Shown here one piece after another: positions 1-13,864 of a DNA stretch of 64,000 nucleotides; within the stretch, counting starts at the first letter, position 1; the number at the start of each line of letters is the position of its first letter. This DNA comes from Phytoseiulus persimilis (Eukaryota > Arthropoda > Arachnida > Mesostigmata > Phytoseiidae). The translations under genes were made by a program, and so were the position numbers. The stretch is from positions 25,416,745 to 25,480,744 of the forward strand of contig CM075102.1 in assembly GCA_037576195.1 (NCBI GenBank), written 5' to 3'. The notes beneath the pieces are model-generated. The model did not search any database, had not been told where the DNA came from, and saw only the letters and a program-made list of their open reading frames with translations.

Positions 1-3000
1 CGAGAGAGGCCGTGCACAAATGGTTAATGGGTTTTTATCGAATTCTGTTTGCGCAGGAGTCGCGTGTGCAAGTCGTGAACCGAGGCCGCACCTTCTTATC
101 AGCTCTCCAGTGGCATGGCTGTAGAGCGGCGACGGCGGCGGCTAGGGGAGTGAATGAGCATACGAAATCTGAACCCGGAGAGCATGGCCATGATGTTGGA
201 GTGTTTAAGCCAAACTCCAAACAGCAGCAGCACACGCGCGCTGAGAGTTCGCTAGAGAGCTGCCGCTTCACTGGGCAGCGAGCGAAGCGAGCAAATGATT
301 GCGCCGAGTTAAGTCATTTAACTTCTAAATAATATATTTGCGCAGCTCGTGTAAGGGCGTGCAGTGTCAACAAGCGCCTTATCGGAGGTCGGCCAGAGGT
401 CAGAATGGGAACTCCAGATTCGCTCGGAGGCTCAGTTTCCCTCGGCTCGGATACCTGACCGGTCTGGCTCAGAAGTCCAAATCTGAACTGCAAATATCAA
501 AGTCCCATCCGTCTTTCTTCAACTGTCTCGCGAAGATAAACAGATTACTTCGGTTCATAACCAGGATTGCAATCATCACCGTGAGTGTACTCATAACAGC
601 TATGGGATGCTCCGGTGACGATATCGGTTCGTTAGTCGAACGAAAGCAAGAGGTGGAGAAGGAAGGGAGTAGCTCCGAGTTCCGAGTCACCCGGAGAGAT
701 AATTGAACGTAATCAATCGAAGAAACGGTCGCGTTCACGTCTCCTCACGATCCTGACGACACAGGGTAATTTCTGGGAGGAATGGACGTCAACGTCAACT
801 CCCGGGCTGGAGTGCTTCACTAAACAAGGGCTTCACATCACTGTCAGGTGAATTTGATCTGCGGAATCGTCGCATAGAGAGGATTCGAAATAAAGCTTCG
901 ATCTTTGAGGGGATTCTCGCCGCATCATTTGCGTTGCACACCATCACAAGCTGACTTCGAGAGTGATTCCCCCCCCCCCTCCCCACTCAGACCCTCAGCC
1001 GCGTTCAGAGGTACATTTCCCCTGGTCCGGATTGAACCGATGATTATTAGCCGAACACCGTACCACCCCTGTTTCCCTGAGGTTTTCGACGTTTTCAGGG
1101 ATGGTGTTCACGGCGATGCCCGCTCCCAAGGGTTCTGAAGCAACGGGTTCAACCCCTGAGCCACGGAAACCACGGTTCTCTATCGGTTGGAATGCATGAA
1201 GAGCAGAATGGATTTCGTAGGCGCAGGATTCCATCGCGCCCACCCGCTCACCGAATGTTGAATGTGGCCGATAATCGGAAGACATCTATATTGTGCGCAC
1301 GATTTCCCACAACACGCCTAGCCGTCTGCTGCTCCTCCTTCGCTTCCCGCCGCTGCCGCCGCCGCCGAAAGCGGTCCGCGGATCATCGACATTTCAGTGA
1401 CTTCCGGCGTCATTTCCTTTTTCCTGCCACCGATAGATAGACTCCCTTCCTCGCGTCTACTTCCCTCGCTCCTCCTACTCCAGCTTGTTATTCCGATCCG
1501 CGTTCTCTCCTCGAACTCCGGTCTCTGAGGGCACAGCCGGGCGTAAAGCCGACAAGCGATTTAGCAGCGATTAGTTTTAGTGTTGCTGGTGTAATAGCCT
1601 CGCGGAATAGGCACACGACAGGCTGCAGCGGACCAAGAGTGTGTAGCGGGTCTGGAGAGTTGTGATTATTCCGAGGGGGCGTGAGAAAACTCTCCTTATG
1701 TCATCGAACTTAGGAGACTTATCAACAACCTGAGTCGGGCTCGGCCCGCAGTCAGACTCGGCATTCTCGCCCTTGAACATCGACGTCGACAAACGCTGTT
1801 CAGAGCCGGTATCAACAACCGTCTTGTTGGTTGTTGCTTGAGACGAACGCGATGAGTCAGCCTGTTTTCTGCTGGCGTCTGGCAGCCTCTAACTTTCTCG
1901 ACCTACCTCCCTGAATTCCTCCACATCTCTCGGCTGTCGTTTTCGTCGTCCTCGGCCTCCTTACTGTCGTTCCTCGTCGCGAGTGCTCGACTGGCCGCTC
2001 GCTCCCTCGGATGTCTGCTAGGTTCTCGAGACGACTTGCTCTGCGGTACAATCGGCATCAACAATGATATATCGCCCACCTACTCCGCCTTTTCCAGGTT
2101 TCGGCTAAATTCATTCATTCATTATGCCCGCCGGCCGCCTTCCATTGTGCTGATTCTCCTGCCGCTGGTCTCCGTCGTGGTGGTGGTGACGGCGGCGGCG
2201 GCCACAGCGACCACCTCATCCTCGCGATGTCCTCTTCTGCCTCCTCCAAAGCTCACTGACCAAACTAGCGAGAGACCATTCCGCTCGGAACAACCGACCT
2301 GATGATGTGCTGATTAAATCCTCACCACCTTTATTGAATCCTATCGTTTCCTTCAATGTCCCGCTCGAGTGAGTGCGGCTCGCAAGATTCCCGAACTTCT
2401 CAGGCGTTCTGAAAATCCGCAGTCGCTGACCGCCGCTCCGAGAGCAGGGCGCCGTCGAAAAGCGGAAAACTCCGAAGTACTCGCCGTCGTCACGATTGGT
2501 CTTCCTCCGGCAACACTTCTGCTGTAGCTTTCTCGCGGGATTCGTTCCGGAGAACCCAGCCCTAAAAAAACAGGAGACCGGAGGAGCGAAAAAAACACAA
2601 TGAAGCGAAATTGGAACGACTGAAGCCGTCAAAGCCTCACTCTGTCTGCTCACGCACCGTATGCGTCTGAGTGAGTGAATGTGCGAGTGAGTGTGTAACT
2701 CATGGCAGAGTACTTCGTCCGGTTGGTTCCACTCTGTTTGAAAAATGAAATTTTCACTGCGCTAGGAACAACAGCCAGCGGGCCAGCGACGCCTAATCAT
2801 GTTGTATTCGGCTGCGTATTTTTATATCTTAATCTCGAGAGTCTCCAACTCCTCGAGGGAACCGCCGACCTCGATACTCCTGCTTCGCCCTCCTGTTCTC
2901 CTTGCCCTGCCCGGCTCGACTGCTTTTCCAACCTTTGACTCCGTTTTCCTCGTGCATATTATTCCTCGACTTGAATGTATCGCCCGCGCACAAAGCCTGC

Positions 3001-3903
3001 ATCGCTTCCCAGGGATCCGTAGGCGCCTTCGCCTATAGAGCCAGCTCTGCCTGCTACTTCTTCCTCTATTTTTCTCGTTCAAGGGAAAAGCGTGATTTCC
3101 CTTGAGGTCGTAGGAAGTCACTTCATATTCGTACGGCCATCGAGTCATGACGGGGAACGGTGACGAGAGCTTGTTAAATGTGTTGAACTAATGAAATGTC
3201 AGCCACTTCTGTCCGGTCTTGTTGAAGCCCGAGGGCCTCCCGTGAGCACCGGAAGCAAACAAGAGCGAGAACGTGTCCCATCCGATCCTCCCGAGCTGAA
3301 CTTGATTCCGGTCCCATTGTTGTGAGCTACGCTTTCTGAGAGGTGCACGAAACTGGGAAATACACACCGACCTGAGCGTCCTCGCCTACAGCAGGGAAAC
3401 GATTATGCGCCCACATTGATTTTCCACGTTGGATTCGGGCAACACCGAGCCCGAGTTGTACAGGCACACGGCTTCTGTAGTCGAAGCGGCGGGAGTAGTT
3501 GCTGTCAGACGGCTGTTGATGTTGCTGACCATGCTGTTGCCGACGTTGACAGTCAAAGGGTTAGTATCACTTAGGAACATACGGACAAAGAGACCGGGAG
3601 ACATCGAACACGGTGATGATGATCACGAGCGGAAGGAGAACGACGGACCGCTGGGGTAGGTGGAGCCGTCTTTGTAAAAGGATATTGGCTCAAATTATAG
3701 CTCACGGCTTGTCTACCGCCCCGAAGACTATTAGCTTTTAGGAGATTACTCTTTGTGGCTGCGCGTGCCTCCCACGACCGCTTCCGCATGCAGCTCTCAT
3801 TTTTTCTGTCTATTTTGAATCAATTATGTTGTTCTGTTAATTCGCTCCTCCTCACCTATTTTCCCTTGTCGAAGTCCAAGGTCTTCGCTTGAGCGTTTCC
3901 CCG
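1..3903. other. gene-free stretch, CpG-rich
   Basis: I see no supportable gene. Open frames are short, mutually overlapping and lack recognisable domains or consistent splice sites. The stretch holds a C11 run at 969-979 and GC-rich simple sequence. No transposon protein, tRNA or rRNA signature was recognised on either strand. Confidence 0.5.
969..979. repeat. C11 homopolymer
   Basis: Eleven consecutive C on the + strand, followed by one T and four more C. It is one of several long C or G runs in the window. Confidence 0.9.
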
Positions 3904-4700
3904 CTATTCCCGAGCGCGAACATTTCTACGACGACGAACTCTTTGTTTTCCAGGCTGTTCATGTCGCCCCAGAACTGGCGCTGCATCTCCCTTCCCGCTA
4001 TTGAAATTCCTAAAGGTCTCCGACGCGCACCGCGGGAAGCGGAACGCCGCTCTGTTCGAAATCGGTTCTCCTTGGGGTGTTTTGTGTTGTTGTTGTAACC
4101 TAAATTGTAAATGATATTGCTTGTTGTGTGCTGCGCTCAGGCGTTCGTTCAGGCTTGCCCTCAGACGGCCTTCTTGCGAGCAAGCAGGCAGGCAGAAAGC
4201 CAGTCCGCTCGCTCGCTCGCCTCCGTAGCCGCCCGGCTGTATGGTTGCCACAAAATAGAGCGAGATTCGCGAACGAGACGGCGGCGGCCGAGCCTCAAGG
4301 GACACTTTATTCGAATATCTGCCTACTGCGCCGATTCGATCTGCGTCGAGTCGAGATCCGACGAGCATCTCCCGCAGTCTCTTGAGCCAAATGAGATACA
4401 TCGCTGCCGCTGCTGCGACCGTTCCTTCAATCCTTTCTCGTCCGTTCTTTCGTTTGCTTGCTCGCTCGCTCGTCCGCCCGCCCGCCCGCTGCAACCTCTG
4501 CGGGACAAAGCCACCGCCGAACAGACCGATGGAAAGCCTACAGCGGATCGAGCGCGGGCTTGCGGCGGGCCATCCGAAACCGCAGTGCCCGACAACAACA
4601 AGCCCAGCACGTTCGTCCCTGCCGTTCGAAGTCGTCGTTTTCTCGGTAGAAATTAAATTATCGGCGCGCTCGCTCCTCCCCCAACTCGAGTCCACGCTCC
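3904..4700. other. low-complexity GC-rich block, open in several frames
   Basis: The block contains degenerate GCTC/GCCC tetranucleotide runs (densest at about 4,445-4,495). A 263-codon frame on the minus strand and a 181-codon frame on the plus strand overlap almost fully. Both encode Arg/Ser/Ala-rich low-complexity peptide with no domain, so I read the openness as a consequence of composition, not as a gene. Confidence 0.45.
4445..4495. repeat. imperfect GCTC / GCCC tetranucleotide repeat
   Basis: Consecutive GCTC units pass into consecutive CGCC units. This is simple sequence typical of the GC-rich parts of this window. Confidence 0.7.
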
Positions 4701-7700
4701 CTTAAACGGAGACCGCGTGGCTCCCCTGAAACAAGTGACTCTTACATGCATTGACTGAGCTCCTGTCACGCAGTGAAATCGTTGGACAGGCGGGCGCCAT
4801 CGCTTTGAGAATCGGGCAAGAACGAAGGTTTTCTAGAGCATCGAACATTTGTCCGTCTAGGTTAAAGTTTCCGACCTCGGCAATCGAAATACCGATTGAG
4901 CTGACCGATAACGACTCTGCTGGCTGAGTTTGATGAAGAGCCTCCTGCGGGAGAATCTTTCGAACGATACAACTCCGGGAAATCCTACAACATCGATACA
5001 AACGACTATTTAAGTTTCGCTGCGGACAGATGTTCTTCCGTGATAGTTTTCTCTCAAATGTCGTCGTCGTTGTTGTCGTCGACTACAATTGCAGCAGCGT
5101 CGGCGGCATCTCGTTTGGTTACGCAACTGTCCCTTGTCGGAGTAATCTCATCTAAGCGACTTCTGCAATAAGAATCGTGATTTGGCCAAGTATTTAATGC
5201 AATTTAAAGAATTTCGCCGGCCGCCAACTGTTGGTCCGGCTGTAGCTCGTTCATTCATTCGTCCGCTGCCCGGTTTGGAGGCTCTAAAGGCCGCTCGTTC
5301 GCTAAGTCGGTCGGGCGGTCGCTCGAGGGAGAAGCTCCGCTCTGAGTAGTTGTTGAGGACCGACCTCGACAGTCAGTCTCGTTTCGTTCACTTTTCGTCC
5401 CCGATGTGAAGCACTTGGTCTTTGGTCGAGGTGTTTTTATATATTTCAGCTAATCGTTTAACTAAGTTGAGTGGCAAGTTTGTCGACACGGTCTGAAGAT
5501 ACCCAAACGCTTTGGAGGACTGTTACTGCAGCGCAGTGCGTCACTGAGATTTATGGACGAAATTCGCTCCAGCAATGATACAAGCTACGGGACTTGGACT
5601 AGAAGACAACCCCGCGAGAGAACCTGGTGCGCGGATTCCCAACCCCGGTTTCCTTCTCCGACGAGATTGGGAGCAAGCGTTGCCAGGTTAACCAGGTCCT
5701 GCTTCGATAGAATCCCGAGTCCTGGTATGAATTCGACCTTGACCCGCTCCTTCTCGTCGTTGCACTGTTCACTTGCTGAGAACTACGTCTCTCCCATCGT
5801 CCACGCGCTTGGATGATTACGCGAACCATGTGTTTGACGTGATTCCACCTGCCGAAAGCCACTGGCTCTAGCCGCGGTTCGTCACGAAACTCATGGCGAT
5901 GAGTTCAACAAATCGGGTTCAACGAGAGAGTGTCGCCGAACGTCGAGTTATTCCCTGTGCTCGCGGATTTCGGTGGTGCGCCCAGGTAGGAGACACGCCG
6001 AACTCGACAGGTTTCCGCGTGTTTCAAAGCCTTCCGTGGTTCGCAAGTCTGTGAGCCTTGTGAAAGTAACGATGCTCCTAGAAGACATTGGGGCTCTTTC
6101 AGGTCTGACTTGGATATTCGATGAATTGTGGAAACTCCGGTCCCACCGAGTTTGACAGCGAGGCAGCCGTAAGTCAGACCACTGGGTGCGCCATAAATTT
6201 TCGAGGCACCTGCGGCGTCGATCGTCGCCGCTCTCAAGCCAAGTTCTCGTGAGTGGGTTCAGTGAGCCGCTGACCAAAGGGGTAATTAGACCGCCTCAGG
6301 GTCTTCCTTAGACTCCCAGGCAGATCACAGCATGATCGCTCTCGCCGAGTTCGAAGAAGAAGGAAGACCAAGAAGACGACGGGAACGAGGAGGAGGGAGA
6401 GCCGACGAAATTGATTGAGAAGAAAATTTCGTAAGTGCGGGACAATTTTGAGAGAGGAGTCCAGCCTGTTTGAGAGAATCCTCGAGGCAACGGGTGGCGT
6501 GCGAAAAATCGTCAGTAGTTACGATCATTCTCTTTTTGCTCGTCGCTCTGCACAAATCCCACTGAGTCCGGAATCTGGGCTGACCCCGTAGCAGTGGGTG
6601 CGTTTTGTAAAAAACGCCAAATCCTGATTAGGCGGCCACACCCATCTCTAGCCACCGACGCCTGAAGAAGTCGCAGTGGAGGAAGGAAGCGACTGGATGA
6701 ACCTGACTGAAAGGAGAACAGAGTAAGCTCGGGTAAAAATCGAGCATCTTTTTTTAGCGATGATGGAGCTCGTCTATTCGCGAGCCGGCTCCTTGTGTGT
6801 CGTCCTTTTGTTATCGTCGTCATCATCCTGGATTCCGTTTGTGAGCTTTGACTTCTCCTAACTTGTGAACAACGGCACAGAAGCGAGTCGCCAGCCAGGA
6901 CATTCGCCGTCGCCGGGTAGGATGTCGCGGCTCAGGCACCGGATGAAGGCGTCCGCGGGAGACTCCTGCCAATATATCACCCACTCGGGACAGGAGCAAC
7001 CTCCGAAGAAAGTTTACAAAGAAACCAGCGACGGCGAACGACGCTCTCCGCTTGCGAACGCTCGCCAGCCAACTGGCTAGCCGCCTGTCTGACGAACTCA
7101 TCCAAAGCACGTTAGAGGAGACCCTCGAAGAACTCGTGTACTTCCACTCGCCCACCACTCACTTCACACTGTTTCTCTCGAATGGAGCCGGCCGCCGAGC
7201 TTCCGCTAAAAAACAGCGTCTGAAGGTTCCTCAACAACAAATTACATTAGACCCGGATGAAGCGTCAACAATATAGAAAGCAAAGCCGCTCCCGTGACGA
7301 TTTCCCTCGTGGTCCTGATCCGTGATGACGATGATCTCAAGCATCGTCACCGTGAAAGACGTCACGTCGTTCGTGCATTCCTGTTCCAGACCTCGGACCG
7401 TCCGCGAATGAAAATATCGAGAGGAAGTCGGCTCGTGGTGTCCTTCTTGAAAAATGACTGATGGTCCTGCAGAAGGAATCATCGTTTTTGATGCGAATCT
7501 GATTCAAAAGCTTGACGATAAATTGGCTCGGCCATACGACCCCCGGTCCATAGCGGACTGACGGACGAACTGCGGGACCATGAAAGGTAGAGCGTAATGA
7601 TTTCTTAATGTCCACTCCATTCTGAAGAAGCGAGAGCGACACGAGCGAGTGAGCAAGCAAGCATACCGACAAATCGTTTTTGAATGTGCTCAAACAAACT

Positions 7701-8640
7701 CCAGCACACATGCCAAGCAGTCGAGAAGAATGTGGGAACGAAAAGTCGGCGCCCACCGCATCCGAATGCGACGGAGACACTTTGAACAAATGGAGAATAT
7801 TTGTCGTAGATAGGGGGACGTCTTCAACTAAACAGGTTTCGGGCGGAAGAATCAGCGGCAACCGGAGGATAGCTACGGATGGCCAAGAAGGAAGAGAAGA
7901 GGAAGTCGGGCCGAGGAGCGCGTGAGGGGTTATCGGGAAAGCCACAAATATTTTGCCGGTCACGACATGCTGCAGCTAGAGTGCACAACACTCCGTTTTT
8001 TCGCTCGTGTCGAGCATTCACAGCTCTGCAGAGGGTGGGAGAGAGGAGGAGCAAGAGAGAGAGAGGCGGGAGGGAGACACAGCGTGAGAGAGAGTGAGCT
8101 CGGACAGGGAAAGGATACGAGAAGCAGGAGCTGAAAGTGGCGCGCCGGCCAACTAGCCAGACGCCGACTCGATCTCCTCGACACTTCTCCGGTGCTGGAG
8201 TATCACGTCTGATGCATTCGTCGGTCATGACGAGCTCGTCGTTAGCATTCTTGAACCCTGTTGCCCTCCACCGAGAGAGCAAGCTAGCGAGCCATTCCGG
8301 AGATTCCATTACGTGGACATTACTGCTCATCAATAAGAAGCAGCGGCGGCGGCAGCTTTAAAGAACAACGGACGCTAAGCGGCAACATTCATCAGGGGCT
8401 GCGAGGGACGAAGTCGCGGAAGGAGCTTTTTAGAATCCGCTCGCCTGAACAGAATCCGGGGAGACGCTCTTAAGAGGCTGCTGGTTGTCAACAGTCGCCG
8501 TCCCTTAATATATCGCGCACTTTAGTCTCTGCAGACGGCCGAGCAGACTCACAGACAGGGTGGACGCACTAACTGAGAGACGAACGTAGGGTCGGTCGGT
8601 TGTTCCATCTATCCGTCTGTCGGTCGCCGTCCGGCCCCAA
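4701..8640. other. gene-free stretch
   Basis: No coding region can be supported. Near 5,183-5,215 is a short AT-rich island with TTTAAT and ATTTAAA motifs inside GC-rich sequence. Around 8,040-8,100 the + strand is strongly purine-rich (GAGA-type). The longest minus-strand frame (7,337-7,963) has no recognisable domain. Confidence 0.45.
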
Positions 8641-11600
8641 GGACGACTGAACCTTCTTCATGCTCGGAAGACTGTTTTGGACGATCTCGATGCAACACCG
8701 GCGCCGCGGTCCTCCAACGAGTGCCCGAAACGTGTGCCCGGAGACGTCCCGTCAGGTAGGAGAGCCATCTTCTCAGAGAAGGGCTGCTCGGAGAGATTCA
8801 GCAGCATTTGGCGGCGTCCACTTTGGCGAGCGAGAGACGGTTTTCCTGTTCGGGCATTCCTGAGCGGAGAGGATTCAGTTTTGGAGTGAGTGTTTCCGTC
8901 ATGGCGAACAATGTAGATACAAAGTGAATTCACGGCTTGTCTCTCTTTCCACTTTCGGAAGGCACTCTACAAGTCGGTCTGTGAGCAGCCGGCGCTCGGG
9001 AACGAGCAGAGCTTGAGTCCCTCCTAAAGGGTTGATTCAGTGGTGAGCCAAGTGGTAGACACACATCGGTGGCGGGCGGAACTTGAAAGGCTCGTCCGAA
9101 GCTCGTAAAATTGCCCTTGCAAAAGCTGCTGCCAGCCACTTCCATTGAGTTTGGTTTGGGTTTCTTCGTCGTCGTTCTAATTGTGAAGTTTTGGCGGGGA
9201 GAGACTAAAGGCTGTGGGGTTCGTCGGCGATACAGATCTGTTGAGTTTAACTGTTGGCTTCTTTTCGGTTGTTGCTGGTCCGGGGCCTGGATGTATGTTG
9301 CATCGATCTTGGTCGAGTGGATCGTTTTGGCTCAGACGGTCGCCGAGATTCGTCCCGGATCTGTGTCATCTCTGGTGACGTTCCGCCATTTTCAGTTGGC
9401 GAAGAATGCTGCGTTCCCCCGAGAACGGCGAAGAGCTCCTCCGTTCAGCGAATATCAACCAGAACAACAAGATCAGTGCAGGCGCGTTCGATCGGAAAAG
9501 AGAGGGCGCGCGAGGGGGCGGGTCGCGAAGAGGACGGGCGGTAGAAACCAAATTGCAGGATCGCTCCGCGCTTGTCACCGCGCGCCATGTACATCGTAGT
9601 CGTCGCCTGTGCTTAGAACGTTAAGAATAGCTTTGGATGCAATAAATTCCATCGAACAGTTAGCCGATAACCTGCGAGTTTTCGCTCTACTTCTTACTGC
9701 TGCGTATCCCGTCGCTACGACCGCTGCCACTGCCCCCATGCTGTTCCCCTCCTGCATCTAAAACGAATCTCCCAAAAATCACACTGTGGGGATCTCACCA
9801 AACTACTCCCAGATTCCCACCGAAGCCACGAGAGTGTGCAGCGCGTTCGCTCGCTTGTGGATCTACGAGTTCTCGTTCCGGCGTTCGTGTTCGGAGCTAA
9901 TTTTCAGGAGCTCCCGCCCCAGACGTCGCTTTGCCGCTGTTTCCGTTTTCGTCTTTCGAATGCAACCAGGGAGTTCGTTCTCGCGGCCTCCGTCAGGGGT
10001 CGATCGCGTCACTCTGCGTGAAGCCGTTGAGTCTAACCTCGGATCGGAGGGTCGTAATCCTACAATTATTTTCGCATAAAGTTTTTGCTCTCTCCCGAAC
10101 TCATCGGCTGCTGAGGCTGAAGGCGGCTGTCTGGTGATATATCTTAACAAGTACGCATTATCTGCCGCCGATGGCATGATGCGGTACTTCCACGACAGCA
10201 GTAGTCAAACCCAAATGTTGGATGGTTGAAAGCTATTGGGAGCAGTTGACAGCGACGAGAGCCACTTTGCTTCCGTGAAACGCTGTTGGCGATTTCGCGA
10301 CCCGTTCCGCCGCCACGTTTTTAGCGGCCGACGCCGTGACGATGAGGACAGCTCTGATTTCGTTATTCTACAAGGTGGGAGTCGCACGACGCCGTAGACG
10401 ACCCCGGCCACGAGATGCATGCGTCATTTCCGTGCCGCGCGATCCAAGTTCATCGCTAATCGCTCAGCATTGAATCGACCGTCGCGTCCGGTCACGCCGG
10501 CTTCCCATCTCGGCTTTGCAGTTTTAGGCCCGTGACTAGCTCCGATTCGAATGGTAAGCTCTCTGTTGCTGCAGCAACAACGCCTGGTTACCTCAACAAC
10601 ACAGTATTCGCAGCCTTATGTTTCCCTGTCGCACAGTGCGTCGACCCACTGTTGTTTTGCCGCGATTATTAAACGGCCTCAGTCGGAACTCACGATTGTG
10701 ACCCGAATGAAACGCATTATCGAGGACACGCTCACGGCCTTCATCGCGCTGACTCATTGACACTGAGCGATGTTTCTCGTTGCCGATTATTTATATGAGA
10801 GCTCTGATTGAATCCGAATGAAATGAAGGAAGAACTTTCCGTCGTCCCGTGAGGAGGAACATCGTACGGAACGTAGGAACGCGTACTTCCCTTGTTCCGA
10901 GCAATACCGGCGGGCCGTCGGCCCGCAGCCTAGCAGCGTGCGTAAAAACGGATAACGAGGAAAGGTGGCCGAAGTGAATGTACAGGTCGTCTTGAACCTA
11001 CGAGAAGCATGAAATCTCAGCAGCCAGGGCTCAACCGGATAGTGACGGATTACACGAATAAACCGTACGAGTCCAAACGGAAACATTGCCGCACGGAGGC
11101 TATGAGCTGCTTCGATCCATTGTATAGCACCTTTTGCTCGCCAGCGGAGTCGCTCCCTCCAGAGCCGATCTAGGCAGCTGACGATTCATGAATTGAGCGA
11201 GTGGGTGGACCTGAGAGGAATAATCATCAAAGACAATATACTCGTTCAACCACTTGCTGACGGAGAATTTTGTACACGCTTATGAGAGCATCTGACGGAT
11301 TGGGAGCCTGAGCGGCCGAATATCATCGAGTTCATCGGCACGAACCGTATCATGTGTCTCTCTGAATTCCAAAAGCAATCATTCGGCTCATGACTCCGAT
11401 TATGGCACGTACTCCTCATAAGACCTCCGAACAACCAGGTTTCGCGAGCGCTCCGCACAGTTTTCTCGATTAGAGAATGCTGAAACTCCGACACATCGAA
11501 ATGCAGGGTCGTCAGCTAGAACTCCGATTGGCGGCAGAGCTGGGTAGTCAGCCCAGGCTGAAAAGCGTATCCAGCCTGCGCTGCTGTGAAAGGGACATCG

Positions 11601-13480
11601 TGCATCGCTGATCGTCGGATAACCGCGGGCTCTGTCTCTTACAGAGCGCGATCGTCCGAACAGTTGCATTGCACATTTCGCTGAATTTTCCAGAACCTCC
11701 CGACCTTGCCCGAGGTAGGTGTTTGGAAAGTTTGCGTGATGACTGATATGTGAAGGAATACGGAGCGGCTAACTTTCATCTGCCCTATCCCAGATGCTGG
11801 TTTTGAGGCCGAACACCACGAGAAAGGAGTACATCTTCCACGCAAGGCAGGCTTCCATCTTATCCAGATGCCTGAGCTCAACTCATGAGCCTGAGCATAT
11901 TGCTGTTGGTTGGAGCAACGATTGGGAACCTTCATGATGTTCTACAACGACGACAAACTTCCACCACTCATTGCCAGCCAACCAGCGCTCCCTCTATATT
12001 TTGGGTACAGCTGAACGAGCAGGAATCGTGTGAACTGAAATCATGCGAGCACAGTCCGCACGTGAAGTTAATTTTGTTGGTTGGTAACCGATTCGCGAGC
12101 TTTGATGTCCACTGAGCCGAGGTGGCATAATCTCCTTGTAATCCGTGAGCACCCGTATCGTTTTTCAGAGCGAGAGCTCTAGTTTCACCAGCTTCGCCAA
12201 AACGACCTACGATCCCCGAGCGCCGACCGGCGATGTCCGCTATTAGTGCTCCCCGTTTCCCCATCTGCGAAGGTACATAATTGAAAGGAAAGTTTTCACC
12301 CGAATCAACACTCGCCCTCAGGAAAGCCATCAACGCTGGTGATTCCATGCAAACATGCTGGCAGTTAATATCGCGAAACATCACGGTTTCAGCATCACGA
12401 CCAATGGAATTGTTCGATCCGATTTGAAATAGTATCGGAAATGCACGACACGACCGGCCCCGAAGGACGAACGGATTGAGTAGAGCAGAGAAGATAGACA
12501 AACATTCCCGAAGACGAGCAGCGCTCAGCATTAGGTCATATCGAGTCATCTCAACCGGCATTCGGCCAGGACTTTGCTCGAAGTGTTTTGCGAGAGGAGG
12601 CTTATTTGTCGCAGAATGTGATGCAGTTGCGCGATAACTGTGCTTGTACCGAGGCTATCGATAAGATTGAAGAGCTAAACGCCAGGAGCTGGCACGCTCG
12701 CACACCTCGCAGTCTGCTATTGACTGGAATTAGTCGAGTTACTGGCTGCAAATCCGAGTAATCTACTCGTCTTCCCTCCATCCATGATTATGTTGAACTC
12801 GAGGCGCCGATAAAGTTCTCACAACACCTCGCGAGGGTGATAGAGCCAGCCAGGCACCTTGGCAGCGAGGCAACGAGCGCCAATGCACGAGAGGTGGCCA
12901 GCCATGAAATCTGTGACTCAACACTCCGCTGGCTCGCTCCAAAATGCGCCACTTAGCCATCTCCACGGTTCTTGCAGAAAGTCTCAGGTATGTTTCACAG
13001 GGCACTTTTCGCGACTTTACTCGACATGAAAGTGTGCATTCTCGAAAGGTCCTTGTGAATCCCGCGTGGCACGAAGTTCGACCGGCCTCATTCCCGAAGA
13101 CATCCAACAGCATCTAAATCAAAGAGAACAGAGACGGATTGGAACAACCGTCGCAACGACCTTCCCCAACTTCTCCGGTGGGTCCGGACCATCCGTGAGG
13201 AGAATGCGGTACCGCGGACGACGCTTCGCGCTTCTCGCTATGTAGTCACTGAAAAACCCATCATATTGTAGTGGGCGCAAAGAACCTTCGCGAGGTCACT
13301 GATTGCTGCCAGAGATAGGGGCGCAGGACCATAGCGATTTGATAGCAAATTGCTCAGATTTCGTGCCAAAAATAGGAGGATTCATGAAGACGCGCCGTGC
13401 TCGGATGATGGTGTCTGTCTGAGGTGCCGAGTGCGGGTCTGAGCCGAATTGAGCTGATCTGATGAACTCGAGCTGGAGCT
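8641..13480. other. gene-free stretch
   Basis: No gene recognised. The part from about 10,800 to 13,400 is less GC-biased than its surroundings and has several medium minus-strand frames (one of 197 codons at 11,968-12,561). They show no domain, signal or splice pattern. A decayed mobile element is possible but unsupported. Confidence 0.4.
13333..13354. repeat. 22-bp imperfect palindrome, copy 1
   Basis: AGCGATTTG and CAAATTGCT form 9-bp arms with one mismatch around ATAG. A closely similar 22-bp motif lies at 16,412-16,433; the two copies differ at only a few central bases. Confidence 0.5.
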
Positions 13481-13591
13481 CTTCTGTTGCATCTGCATGT
13501 TCTCACCCTTCTCATACAGCATCGACTCCGTCGAATGTCTGTCTGGCTGTGTGATTTCCTCCTTTTCCCCGCTCTTCTCCCTCCCAGCGCG

Positions 13592-13864
13592 ATGGGGGGG
13601 GGGGGGGGGAGGTGGGGACTTACAGGATCATACTTTTCCGTACTCTATTCGGTCCTGCTTTGTATCCCTCCCTCGAACACTCCAAGAGACCTCAACTCCG
13701 ATCCCAATATGTGTGATTTATGTAAACACGCTTCTTATAAATATCGCCGCTTGAGCGCTGCTACACGCAATCTAACAAGCACAGGTCATGCGAACTGTCG
13801 ATTTTGTTTAAGATGTTTCATGAATAGGGCGTTGCCGGACGAAAAACTGCTTCGCCATCAGTAA
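13592..13864 (+). CDS. possible exon or small ORF with CxxC pairs (doubtful)
   Basis: I do not recognise this as a gene. A strong pyrimidine tract ending in CCCAG at 13,587 is followed four bases later by an ATG whose frame stays open for 90 codons. The peptide begins with Met and a Gly run encoded by a G16 tract. It later has a Cys-x2-Cys pair and a Cys-x2-Cys-x2-Cys cluster about 30 residues apart, which looks zinc-binding, but the pattern fits no family I can name. No convincing partner exon was found. The G16 tract makes the start hypervariable, which argues against a constrained coding exon. Chance occurrence is more likely than a real gene. Confidence 0.12.
   Translation: MGGGGGRWGLTGSYFSVLYSVLLCIPPSNTPRDLNSDPNMCDLCKHASYKYRRLSAATRNLTSTGHANCRFCLRCFMNRALPDEKLLRHQ
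13594..13609. repeat. G16 homopolymer
   Basis: Sixteen consecutive G on the + strand, followed by AGGTGGGG. It is the longest mononucleotide run in the window and lies just after a pyrimidine tract and CAG. Confidence 0.9.
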